Below are positions 11,171 through 21,817 of a DNA stretch of 64,000 nt, one piece after another. The notes under the pieces are model-generated. The model did no database searches and was not told where the DNA came from. It worked only from the letters and a program-made list of their open reading frames with translations. Position 1 is the stretch's first letter. The number at the start of each line of letters is the position of its first letter. The translations under genes and the position numbers were made by a program. The stretch comes from Gonatopus flavifemur (lineage: Eukaryota > Arthropoda > Insecta > Hymenoptera > Dryinidae): positions 2,046,001 through 2,110,000 of the forward strand of contig JAFFJZ010000014.1 of NCBI GenBank assembly GCA_018340375.1, in the 5' to 3' direction.

Positions 11171-11720
11171 GCTAATATACCAAGTAAGTGCAAACCACAT
11201 TCGTTCGCCACATATACAGACTGTGATTAAATTTTTTGGATGAACTTTCACAAATTTTGTGTCTTATAAACATACAAATGTCGTCCTGAAATTCATGCCA
11301 CTATTTTCACATATGAAGGCCATCTACTGGACCTTTTGTAGTCACTTGAAATATTGATTATTATTTTATCATGGAATATACAGTGGGATTGATTTCTTCA
11401 AAGCAACTCTTACTTCCAAAATATTGTTATGGCATGAGATGAATTGTTTCCCAGGAAACCAAACTCCATACTGAAAATTCATAATTCACATGTCAGTCAT
11501 GCATATCTGAGAAACATTATTTTCACTCTGAACAAAGATGATTAGAGTACGCGAATCGCTGCACCTGTTAGGATCATTCATCTTCATATCATAAAACAAG
11601 AACCCACACGATCAGCCATATTATTCATGAAGTTATGTGACTGTATCACAATAGATTCAGAAAAAAAAGTCTGACCTTCGAGTAATTTATACATGAGTGC
11701 AAATTCAGATATGACTTATA

Positions 11721-11866
11721 CCCATACAGTACACGGATGTTCGTTAGATATCCGAAATATTTGAGATATCCAATGGAAATTTGATGAACGTCAAATGGAT
11801 ATTCGACGGACATTTGAATATTCATTCAATATCTGACAGATTCCATATCTACGCGTGCTGTATGGG
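11721..11866. mobile_element. 146-bp MITE with CCCATACAG ends and TA target site
   Basis: It starts CCCATACAGTACACGGATG and ends ACGCGTGCTGTATGGG. TA flanks both sides (11719-11720, 11867-11868). The interior repeats GATATCC-type words. The terminal CCCATACAG is the same as in the three 935-bp elements at 26.9-31.1 kb, so this may be a very short relative. Confidence 0.7.
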
Positions 11867-11999
11867 TATCAACTCATATATCACATATGCGTTCTATTGA
11901 GTTGGGAATTGAATAATCGCAAAAGTTTCGACTGATGTGATATTTCACCAAAGTCCAGAAAAAAGTGTTCAGTTACTGAAGCAACAGATCTCGTAATGT

Positions 12000-12155
12000 A
12001 GAGATGGGCGATATTTATCGATGACGGATGGCAATACGGAATCAATTCTTTTGTATAGAAGTTATATCGAATGTTTATCTACATTATTCTACAAATCCAT
12101 GAGGACTAAATACTTTCCCTATAATAGAAGAATCGATTCCGAATCACCATCTCTA
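12000..12155. mobile_element. Second hAT-like MITE, ends TAGAGATGG / CCATCTCTA
   Basis: The ends TAGAGATGGGCGAT and AATCACCATCTCTA are inverted. The inner words (AATCGATTC; CTACAAATCCATGAGGACTA; AATACTTTC) match the element at 6153-6293 in order and spacing. No clear target duplication remains. Confidence 0.55.
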
Positions 12156-12159
12156 GTAT

Positions 12160-13285
12160 CGATACCTATATGTGTCTATAAAATTCATACTCAGATTTTA
12201 TACATTTCAATAGAATGTTGATGAAAACTTGATATTCATTCCATACAAATGTTACGATATCGATACGTATCACAGTGGTTCAGATGACGAATCTAGCTGA
12301 ACAAAAAAAGAAACTACGTCGGATGTACATAGGAGGTGTTTATGAAAAGTTTATGAAGTCACTGCATTCGAATTCATCATCATAAATTGGAAATTTGAAA
12401 GAATATAACCAATATAACCAGAAATTATCAATTTCAGTGGATCTGCATAAAAATTGTTACACGAAGAAAATTACACAGTAAAAATTATCATAATCATTTG
12501 AATCATTAGAGGACAACTCGTACCATGAGGAAACTTACGATGTATCTTATCAAATTTGTGCATTAAATTTCTTTCAAAATGACAGAAGAATTCGAAATAA
12601 ATTGAGTGAATATGAACTAAGAAAAATTTTCTCCCAGATATTGAAATATCCATTTTATATAGCTCATTGCCCATTGAATATTGAGTATAATCAAATCAAT
12701 GCCACACGTAAGAAATATTTTGTATCGATTTGAATACAAAAGTTTGGAAGCAATTCACCCACATATTTTTGCATTGAATCTCTCACATTTTTATTTAAAT
12801 TCAAACACAATATTATTTTGAACTGGTTTTCATATCAATATTAGTTTGAATTCTCATGAAATCTGTGATGACGTCAATACACAAAAGTAGAGATGAGTTG
12901 GAGAGATTGCTAATGATATATGGAAACCATTGACCAGTTTCTGATTGGTGGTATCATGATTTCCGTTCATCCTCTCATGCTGATTGGCTCGAGGAGAACA
13001 ATTAACCAATCACATCATTGTCTTCAAAACATCATTATCATCCTACAAAGAAATGAACAACAATACTTGCAGGATCATTCATCTATTTACAATATACAAG
13101 AAACCTATACTTTTATCAACTAAGAAATCCAACATGATTGAGATTGAGAACTCTGGTTCAAGTATTGAAAGCAAATGAGAATTGATAATAATACTGAAAA
13201 AAAGTCAGGTTGAAACAAGGGGCTCCTACATGGCTCGAGCTGAACTTCATCATATTTATTCTAGAACCGACAGCTCATCTCATCT
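12160..13285. other. Non-coding intron sequence
   Basis: AT-rich with short random frames (up to 67 codons) and no family resemblance. No gene is supported. Confidence 0.4.
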
Positions 13286-13287
13286 AC

Positions 13288-13660
13288 ACAGCACTTCCCG
13301 AAGAGAACATGAAGCTCCGACAAACGTTTGGGATAGATCAATATAGATCAGACCCATGTGAAGAAATCAGATATAACCATGTTTGAACCAGGTATAATTT
13401 ACGCGTGGAAATGGGCTTACAAAAACTATATATGTTCAAATGACTCATCTCACAGAAGTGAAACTCGAATAAATCTCGAGGAAACCTTTAATGAACGTTT
13501 AATAAACCTTTCTTGAAACCATTTTCAAGCGGACATTCGAGAGTGCATCTAAAATTCTTTAAACGTTTGAGAACCTAAAAGTTGGCTCCAACGGAGCTTC
13601 AGGTTGATCTATGTTGATCTATTCTGAACGTTCATCGGAGCTCAATGTTCTTTTCGGGTT
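13288..13660. mobile_element. Foldback MITE, ends CCCGAAGAGAACAT / ATGTTCTTTTCGGG
   Basis: The left arm CCCGAAGAGAACATGAAGCT and its continuation (GATAGATCAATATAGATCAG) are mirrored at 13590-13660 (GTTGATCTATGTTGATCTAT and CAATGTTCTTTTCGGG). The arms are roughly 60 nt and the centre is AT-rich. Too small to code. The superfamily is unknown. Confidence 0.6.
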
Positions 13661-14620
13661 GTGAACTATATTAAAAACGTATTCCAATGTTTTGATGGTA
13701 CGAAACTTTTCAATTTCGTGCAGACAGATTTGGAATTTGAAACATTGCGGCGTTTTGTCTATTCTTATTATAGTAACCTCGATAAAAGTTTTCCTTTCCA
13801 AATGTATGTGACTATATTTGAAGTAAACCGTGAAGTGACAGATCTATACTTGTATGGTCAACCCATATCACTTATACCTCTCAAAAATGACACATCACTT
13901 ATGTGAGCTGAAATCAATCTCAGTTGCTGTAAAACGTTGTCGTACTGATTGTATGCGAGGTTTTGACTTCAAAAAATTTATACATCATTTAATGTATAGA
14001 CATTAGATTCTAATTGTTGTTTTCCAATTAAAATTATATTGACAGCCATGAAAAAATGATGAACATCCGAACATTATCTCAAACACTAATTTGTATGGGG
14101 CCAGAATGACTCCAAAGAATTATAAACAATTTGTTCATTCAACTACAAAAACATTTTTCACAGTTTTATGATTGGTGCAACATTGATAAACAAATTGTTC
14201 AATTGTTTGCCAATGATTGTCCATTTCATTGCCATTTCTGCACCAATGATGCGGCTGCATTGGAACAACAAATCGATAAATCATAAAATGATGTGATCAT
14301 TTCAGTGTTGCGCCATGCTTGGTTGCCAAGCCTCGGCCATACTTCATCTACATTGCGCCATGTTAGCGCCAATGGTAAATTTCTGTATGGGCTATTATAC
14401 ACAAATTTCAACTGGTAATTCAAAAAAAGTAAAAAAGTTGATACATGTTCCAAAAACTTTTTTCAATCCTCAGGCAACTTATACACTGTTTAAAAATTGA
14501 ATTTGTTCATTGAAACGAATTTATAACTGAATGTTGAAAATATCACTTCACATTGTTTCCAAACATCATAATTCATTCCAACAAATTGAGTTTCCACAAA
14601 GCAATAAGCGTACTAGAGAT

Positions 14621-15499
14621 GGCCCTTCTTGAAGTGTCTCATAGGATATGATAGGAAATGATCGATCCCAGTTATTCATTCTATGATATTCTGTGAGTTC
14701 TATGATACATGGCAACGTACATGATAGGATGTTCATAATATTCAATATGGATTCTCCTCAATACGAATATTTGAGATTTACAATAAATCGAATTTATGAT
14801 ATCTTATAATTTAGGCAAGTTGAAAGAAGATTGAATATCACAAATACTTAAGTGAAGGCAATATGTTTTGATGCGAAAAACAGGATAGCTAATTCACATT
14901 CTACATGGAAGAAAGAGCATTGAATCCCATCATGATGGATCAGATAATGGGTAACCAGAAATCGATCGTGATTGTTTATCATATATCACGTGAGTCCTAT
15001 GACGATGTTTTTGTGATATAGGGAAAATATTCCTCCTATGATGACACATCATATTAATCGCAACGCATCCTTATGTAGTTCTGTGATGCACAAACATTGA
15101 TCTGCGTTGAAACAGCCAGTATCATATATTATGATAAAACGTCATACAAAATTTTCTTGAAGTTCTACACATCTCACTAATCAGAAAGAATGTCATAGAA
15201 TATTCTCCTGGTGAGTCTGATGAAATCTCATATTAGCCTGATATGATATAGGTTATGATAACTCGGGTTTGAGAAAAATCGTATAGAATATCATGAATTT
15301 AGTCAAATTTTATGCTCCATGTGATTTGTTGGAATGAAAAAATATTGTAGGTATTCGGTCATAAAATTCGCAATCAATTTCAAATAGTTCTGATATTGAA
15401 TATCTGGAATTGCTTGTTGAAAATCATCGTCAGAAACACGCTTTTAAATGATAGAAATAATTTCTATCATATCCTATGGGACACTTTAACAAGGGGGGC
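14621..15499. mobile_element. 879-bp non-autonomous DNA transposon, ends GGCCCTTCTTG / CAAGGGGGGC
   Basis: The terminal inverted repeats are about 40 nt: GAAGTGTCTCATAGGATATG on the left is mirrored by CATATCCTATGGGACACTTT on the right. The interior is dense in ATGATA/TATCAT words and has no open frame of note. Target duplication is unclear (perhaps GAT). The superfamily is not determined. Confidence 0.6.
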
Positions 15500-16337
15500 G
15501 ATGCATATCGATCATGATGAGTTCTCATAAAATACGTCTGAAGTTCATATCAAAATCTCATTAGGATGTAGAAGAACTACATATAAATTTTACAGAAACA
15601 TATCGCTATCTATATACAATCACCCATTTCCAGCCAAAAGTACGAATCTGTCGATATTAACCTTCAAACGGTAGCCATAGGTCATTTGTGTCCGGGACAA
15701 AATAAAAACTTGGTTCGAATGGATTGGTTTATTTCATAGTTCAAAATTCCTAATTCTGCATTCTGATGTAATGATCGTGTGAGAGCGTGTATCGTATCAT
15801 CTTACTGTATTATCTCTCGTCAAACGCAATCAACGTATAAAGGTTGAAGTATCCAGAATTTGATTTGAGAAATACTGTATTATCTTCCGTTGGAATTCGA
15901 TGTTTTCTGTCTATCTAATAGTGATGTGATCTTTTTTCCGAAAATACGATCTTTTTTCTCCCAAAAAATCTATCTAATTCATGCTTCGTTTTATTTTTTC
16001 CGAAAATCTTCAGGTGCTAAAGGATCCATAGAATTTTTTCCTTCGTTTTATTGCATGAATTTTGAAAGATACATGTTCAACATCCAAAATTTAGACTGCT
16101 GAAGTAAATTGCTTAAACTGTGTCCATGGATTCTTGCAGATTTTCTGAGTATATTGAAACAGTTCAAAATACGCGGGACATGAATGACCCATGGTGACCA
16201 TTACCGGGTGCTGAAAACGACATCACCGTTTGAGGATTATTGGTAGTAAATTTTTGAGCATGGGAAATCCCCCTTCCACTCCGAACAGTCAGTAGTCCAG
16301 AGCAGTGCTGTCAGAATCAGAGCATGCACCGTTCCTT

Positions 16338-16350
16338 CCCCCCCCCCCCC
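16338..16350. repeat. Poly-C tract
   Basis: A run of 13 C. Flanking words CATCGAGCCACTTCC (16350) and GAGTGGCTCGATGG (about 16760) form a distant inverted pair that might bound a small foldback, but the interior does not pair well. Confidence 0.6.
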
Positions 16351-16899
16351 ATCGAGCCACTTCCCTTTTCCCCACCATGCGAATCAAGTTGGACGAGCGA
16401 GAAAGAGAGTCACTTTCCATAGCTCGAGTCAAGTGAGATGGGCCAGATAACATCACGGGTTTTGAGGAAGAGATCCTAAGATATTGAACAAGACTTGTGT
16501 GAAAAACGTAATGTTGAATGAGAAGATTGAATAATAATATAAAAACAATTGTTCAAAAATTCCATACAGGGACTGATAAATCAAACTAATAAACCTCTCA
16601 GAGAGAGATTCTTCTCCTTGTTTAGAAGAGGAAAGTTTCTCGTGAGGGGTATGAGAGAATATCTCGGAAGGTATTCGTATATACTCTGTCACAAAACGAG
16701 ATTACGGGTTTGAATGGAGAAACCCTGTTTTGATTGAAATTTGAAAACTTCCTCCACCGGAGTGGCTCGATGGAGAGAGTATGTGGGCCCCGCTCGCGTT
16801 TTTAAGCGTTAATGAAAGAATACACTCTTATTTTGCACCCTCAGTTTGATATGAGGTGTTGATTGGAAAGGGAAGAAATAAACTTGTATAAATATTTGA

Positions 16900-17262
16900 A
16901 TGTTGAAAGTTTATGGCGTAGTGCCCTGTGTTTTTCGAATGGAGTCAAAGTTTACACAGGGTGAGAGAATCGAACGTTTACAGTTTTTGAAGAATTCCAC
17001 CAGAAATTATAACCCGCGTGAGAGAGAAAACTGGTGGATGTGTGTGTGCGAGAGAGGAAGAATAATCGATGGTGAAAACTCACCGTGTCGGAAAAGCTCT
17101 AACACGTTAGGTGCGTCTTTTCTTTCTATATTTTCACTAAGGTCTCGCTGTTTCTGTCTCTGTCCTCCTCCTTCTCCCATCACTCGTGATGGTAATTGGT
17201 CCGAGAGAGGTTACACTCACGAGGTCATGATTTCGCAGATGGAAATTCACAAAAAAAATTGA
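16900..17262 (+). CDS. Short open frame in a GC- and CpG-richer island, doubtful
   Basis: This 120-codon ATG frame follows a TATA-like word (GTATAAATATTT at about 16886) in a segment (16.3-17.8 kb) that is more GC- and CpG-rich than its surroundings. The peptide (MLKVYGVVPCVFRMESKFTQ at the start) resembles nothing I know. It may be a lineage-specific transcript, an alternative first exon of the host gene, or chance. Confidence 0.15.
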   Translation: MLKVYGVVPCVFRMESKFTQGERIERLQFLKNSTRNYNPRERENWWMCVCERGRIIDGENSPCRKSSNTLGASFLSIFSLRSRCFCLCPPPSPITRDGNWSERGYTHEVMISQMEIHKKN

Positions 17263-17800
17263 ATAGAGACAATTTACACTAGTTTTTGAACTGATAACTT
17301 CCGAATGAAACTCAAAACTGAGAACTACATCGCCGTATAAAGAGTGGTTCTGAACATGACTAAGGCGAACGAAATTTTTATTTGAGAATTCGTACCACGG
17401 TTTGAATATTCAGAGAAAAACTATAAGCACGCGACAAACGGTAGATTCTGCGAAGGCCTTCCCTCTAACGTTATTTTGTCCTACACGAACGAGCGGACCT
17501 CAAACGTTTCTTCGGCTATCCTCCCCTAAGCAGGATGGTTCCAAGTCGCGATGACTTTTTAGTGAACTTCAAATGACTTTCCGGGCGTGAATCTCCTTGT
17601 AAAAACCAAACTTAACTTGGTTTTTGAGAAATTGGACCGGTACGCGAACCGAAGGAAACACTCGACCGACCGCGACGCCGTGCAACCCTCGAAGGTGCAA
17701 TGTATGCAAGGTATGCTTTCCCTCGATAGGACGGTCCTTGTCACGAAACTAGTCGAACATTTCACTTCGGAACCTCCCGGCCACGGCTTTCTTTGAAAAA

Positions 17801-18408
17801 TTAACCTTCCGGCGGGCGCGCGATTTTTTTTACGCGAGCGGGTGCACTGGTGTACAAAGTACACAAGGTAATATTGATACAAATATGGCACGAATAGAAC
17901 ATTCATGGTAGAATACTGATACACAGAGGATGTCTGGGTACATATGAAATTTCATTAACAATATTAAATTTGCAGTAATCAAAAAAACAGAGTATAAAAA
18001 TTGTAAAATAACATACATCATGGGGAATAAAAGAATGTCAAAATGAAATGTTGTCAATCAGGGAACATCGGATATTTACCTGATGTTTCAATCGAGCATT
18101 TCTGACAAGTTACGGACTTTGAAGAATGTTTCTCACACATGAATCGATGGCACTGTATACATTTTTATGTAGTCCTTGTGTTGTCACAAAGCTTGCATCT
18201 GCCGCGCTTTCGATTCTCATTCGGCTTTTCCATTCTTGACAGGAACATACTTTTTCAGGAATATTCGAATGTCATTGGGCAAAGAAATGATCAACAACGG
18301 AGGAACACATCTGACTCTTAGGCCGGTTGTATTTGGTTTCAGATGAATTTTCAGTGAGAGAGTGATTTCTGTGTACTTTGTACACTAGCGCGCCCGCCGG
18401 AAGGTTGA
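17801..18408 (-). mobile_element. piggyBac-like remnant with C-terminal Cys-rich domain
   Basis: TTAA at 17801-17804 is followed by CCTTCCGGCGGGCGCGC, and the other end is GCGCGCCCGCCGGAAGG followed by TTGA, a one-base change from TTAA. A second inner inverted pair is TGTACAAAGTACAC / GTGTACTTTGTACAC. Minus-strand translation of about 18080-18215 gives CKLCDNTRTT*KCIQCHRFM and then CEKHSSKSVTCQKC. This is the zinc-binding cysteine-rich tail that piggyBac transposases use to bind their ends, with one stop inside. The catalytic core is missing, so the copy is internally deleted and dead. Confidence 0.8.
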
Positions 18409-18564
18409 TTTCGACTTCCCGGCCCAGACTTTCCTGATTCTTGCTTGTTCGTTCTATTTACGTGTTCGCACCTTTTCGGGTGAGATACTCCATGTCCTGT
18501 TTAGAGGGGTTGATTGGCGATTCAACCATCTGATGCAATCTTGTCTTTAGGCGATTCATTTTGA

Positions 18565-18568
<4 letters not shown>

Positions 18569-18616
<48 letters not shown>
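18569..18616. repeat. (GA)n microsatellite
   Basis: About 24 uninterrupted GA units. Confidence 0.95.
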
Positions 18617-18621
<5 letters not shown>

Positions 18622-18903
18622 TCGCTTTCATTGTCTTCAGTGTTTTCAAGCGCGGTGCATATTTAATCGGAAACGTGTTGATTGGATTGAGCGTTCATCC
18701 CGAATTCTTCCTCTTGCTCAGCGAATTCTCACTTCGAATTCCGATACATAGTGATGAGTTTGATGTTGATAATTGAAGATTGAATTAGGCTGATTTCCTT
18801 GATGTTCTTGTCTGATATATTCACGTTAATTGATATTTTTTCATGTTCTGCATGAGGCATTCTCTGTGACATTCCCATAAATTCTTGTAGTACTATGTAT
18901 ATA

Positions 18904-19376
18904 CAGGGTGGTCCATTTGAAGTGATATAGTCAAATATCTCGGAAAGTAGTGGAGATTGAAAAAATGTTCCAGACCTTGAAAAATCCCTCAGATGTCATT
19001 TTAAAGGTCATTCAGGGGTCAAGATGGGTTTTTTTGAATGGGACCCCCATTTTTTCATCATGGCATGGGACAGCTGGTTTCAAACCCTTTACGAAACACT
19101 GGTCATGGACCCCTTTCTGCCCATTGGGGTGCAAGGTATGGACCGTCGAAGTTATTGATGAACTACTCTTAGCGCTACCCAGGAACAACGACGTGGACGT
19201 GGTAGTTCTCTGTTCCCTCCGGAGTGCTCAATTATCGTGAGTCCCCTTACCTTTCACATGAGGGGTGCTTGATGCTGTTACAATAATTGCTCGAAGTTAC
19301 CCCTCTCTGCCTGGATACATAATCCTGGTATGTTGGCACAAACAGTGCGGATGCGATCGATCATGTCCTCCCTCAT
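18904..19376. repeat. Left long inverted repeat of the outer transposon
   Basis: Mirrored by the right end. Its inner part, about 19331-19376, is the reverse complement of transposase coding sequence at 29209-29255 (the EDMIDRIRTVCAN segment). The inverted repeat therefore reaches into the 3' end of the gene. Confidence 0.8.
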
Positions 19377-19655
19377 TTACAAAAAAACTTCAAAATTTTG
19401 CTGGTAAATCTACAAAGGAATTTTTTACAGTGTAACTCTTTTTGGTGAATTCTCTGGAGGCTCGAAGGATTTTCATATCCGTTCGAATGTGCATCCCAAT
19501 CGACGTTATGTGGTATGGTAAATACTTCCAATGTTTCCAGCAACCTTTCGACAATTTTTGAGGGTCGATACTTATCTATAACCCTCATTGAATTGAATGG
19601 AATAATTTATTGGATTTGAAACGCAATAATCGTTATAAATCGTACACATTACTGC

Positions 19656-19832
19656 CAACCATGATAAGCAGAGACTCAGTGTTCCCGTTTGTTTATGTTT
19701 ACGTTTTTTTCTCCAATGGAAATAACTCTAATCTGCATTGAAATCAGTTCCGATCTTCGGAGAAAAGCGACGAACGAGAATACATAAACAAACAGAGACA
19801 TCGGATTCCTGTTTATTATGGTTGGTTATGTG
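19656..19832. repeat. Imperfect inverted repeat in the outer transposon 5' region
   Basis: CCAACCATGATAAGCAGAGA and GTTTGTTTATGTT near 19656-19700 are mirrored by ACATAAACAAACAGAGAC and TTATTATGGTTGG near 19785-19832. It could be a small MITE or a subterminal structure of the host element. Confidence 0.45.
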
Positions 19833-19960
19833 GATGATTACGGGAATAACGTGATCATTTAGACACTGGTTCTAAACTGAGACCATCACAATCATTCTTC
19901 TTCTTCGCATATTCAATCATCTACATTCATCAATTTATTCCATTGGATTCAATCGAAGAA

Positions 19961-20100
19961 ATGAATCACTATTCACCCTCCGAAATTATTGATATGATGC
20001 TTGTGCTGGGCTCATGTCACAATAATTACAACGAAGCCGCAAGAGTTTGCCGGGAACGGTATCCCGATCGCCGCATCGCACACCCCACGACCATCCGTCG
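19961..20100 (+). pseudogene. Outer transposase, N-terminal piece (DUF4817-like HTH)
   Basis: It starts at ATG 19961: MNHYSPSEIIDMMLVLGSCH, then NNYNEAARVCRERYPDRRIA and HPTTIRR. This is the 'ecological' pattern of DUF4817 domains (a small helix-turn-helix with an RxRYPxRR motif) found at the start of many insect transposases. The reading frame is cut after CGTCG by the Transib element. Translation across the repaired junction gives HPTTIRR then PKLRARRG. The paralogue at 34437 has the same order (ECRRNYAAASKSYGQRYPNR). Confidence 0.8.
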
Positions 20101-20134
20101 CACAGTGGAGCCAAATGCCAAAAAGCTGACCAAA
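20101..20134 (+). repeat. Transib left terminal inverted repeat
   Basis: CACAGTGGAGCCAAATGCC then AAAAAGCTGACCAAA. The first 7 bases equal the V(D)J recombination signal heptamer. A run of five A starts exactly 12 nt after it at both ends, where a 12-RSS has its A-rich nonamer, although the nonamer consensus itself (ACAAAAACC) is not matched. Confidence 0.9.
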
Positions 20135-20679
20135 CCCCAAAAATGAAGTTTGTAGTTGGGGATATTTGACCCTTGGGATAAGTAAGGTGATGTCCCAAGT
20201 ATTGGAATTCTGATATAAGAAGATCTGGTCCCCTCCCCCTGCCCTTGTGTACCAGTTGCAAAATACCCTCCTTGAAGTATAATCTGCGTGATTGAAAGAC
20301 AGTAAAATAACGAGCATGTTCAAAAAGACGCTGTGTCTCGAAAAATGAACCGATTTAACTTTTTCAAATTGGAGTCTATTACTGAAACTATGTAGAATAC
20401 ACTAAAAATTAAGAGAATATCAATTTGATGAGTGGAAAATACTGACAGAGCAATGATTGGATGTAATTTCTATATCTATAAATGAGAAAATGTGTTTGGT
20501 TTTTGAAGAAATAGTAGAGAATTACGCAAAATTACGTCGTTTAACTTATTGGAGGTGGTAGATGGGACTCTTACCTAAACATCAGAAAAAAAACGGCTGC
20601 CCATGTCTGCCCCTAAGCAATTCCGCCATGTTTTTGTGCAGGAAATCACAAAAAATTAGACGGAGTGATGAGGAGTCCT

Positions 20680-21165
20680 TAGATCCGTCTGAAACTTGAT
20701 ATGCAGAAGTTTGTGGGGTCGCTGATTATGAATCCGTTGTCTTCATTTCGGAATTCAGAATAGCGGATCCAATATGGCGGACGAAAATTGAAAGAAATCA
20801 TCGGATTTTCTTCAAATTCGTCACCCAGGGGTTTCTGAGGTCGCTGATGACGAATCCGTTGTTTGAATTTCAAAATTCAAAATAGCGGATCCAATATGGC
20901 GGATGAAAATTGAAAAAATCATCGGATTGCCTTCAAACTCGGTCCCCTGAGGTTTTTAAGGTCGCTGATTCCGAATCCGGTGTCTGAATTCCGGAATTCA
21001 GAATGGCGGATCCAGTTTGGCAGAAAAAAATTGAAAAAATTATCGGATTCTTTTCAAATTGGGTACCCAGGGTTTTGTGGGGTCATTGATTACGAATCAG
21101 TTGTCAAATTCCAAGAATCAAAGATAGCGTATCTAATATGGTGGACACAAAACTCAGAATTCAGT
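20680..21165 (+). repeat. Transib left subterminal tandem repeat, about 4 units of 122 bp
   Basis: GTCGCTGATTATGAATCCGT and variants recur at about 20716, 20841, 20960 and 21082. Each unit also carries GGATCCAATATGGCGGACGA-like and ATCGGATTTTCTTCAAA-like words. The same unit is inverted at 24770-25440. Confidence 0.85.
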
Positions 21166-21359
21166 AGATTCGCTTTGAATTTTATCTCAACGTTAGTATG
21201 TGTTTTATTTCCAGTGTACATTTGCTGCACGAGGAAAACTGTATGAGATTGATTACCATTCGTTTTTCTTCTCATCGCGGGCTTAGGGTACACAAAAGCC
21301 AGAAATCATTGATATTTAGGAAGATGATGGACCATTGAGAGAAAAACAGTATTGCTGGA

Positions 21360-21500
21360 GAATATTCGTAGTGAATTTACTATGAGTTGATGAATTCACT
21401 ATGGGAAATGACAATAAAACTACCAACATTTAGTATTATTACTACGAATTTTTGGTAACTCCACTGCTAACATTCTTCAGCGATGCTCTTTTTCCCTAAA
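21360..21500. repeat. Imperfect foldback inside Transib
   Basis: GCTGGAGAATATTCGTAGTG is loosely mirrored by ACTACGAATTTTTGG and CATTCTTCAGCGATG. This may be a small MITE within the Transib 5' region. Weak. Confidence 0.3.
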
Positions 21501-21817
21501 GTAACCGTCATTTTCCTAAATGTTTATAAATGTTATTCAAGTATTGATATCTCTTTTCTTTTCGTGAACTGAATCATGACTCGCGATTTGGTGATCGTTC
21601 TTATGTTAACCTATCGTTTCCATGGCAACGTAAATAGTTGGTTGTAATCGGTCTGATTTCAAATGGTGCTTATCACAATTGTGCAATAGCTGTCACCGAA
21701 TTCTTACTCTTGCTAGTAATCGTTACCGTAAACTTTTTTCCGCGTGCAAGTTTGGAGCTTGGTGAATATTTTTCGTTTTTTAAAATCATTCAATGTTAAC
21801 ATACAATTCCAAATGAG

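Noticed and set aside
14092..14392. A CCCATACAG-type element between TGTATGGGG and CTGTATGGG
   Set aside because: Both ends point the same way, so they do not form inverted termini. At most a single right end of an old copy is present.
18458..18776. Frames made of Arg-Glu or Ser-Leu repeats near 18.6 kb
   Set aside because: They are translations of the (GA)n microsatellite.
19961..20100. The DUF4817-like peptide as a host gene start
   Set aside because: It is the first piece of the outer transposon's transposase; the frame continues exactly at 25523 once Transib is removed.
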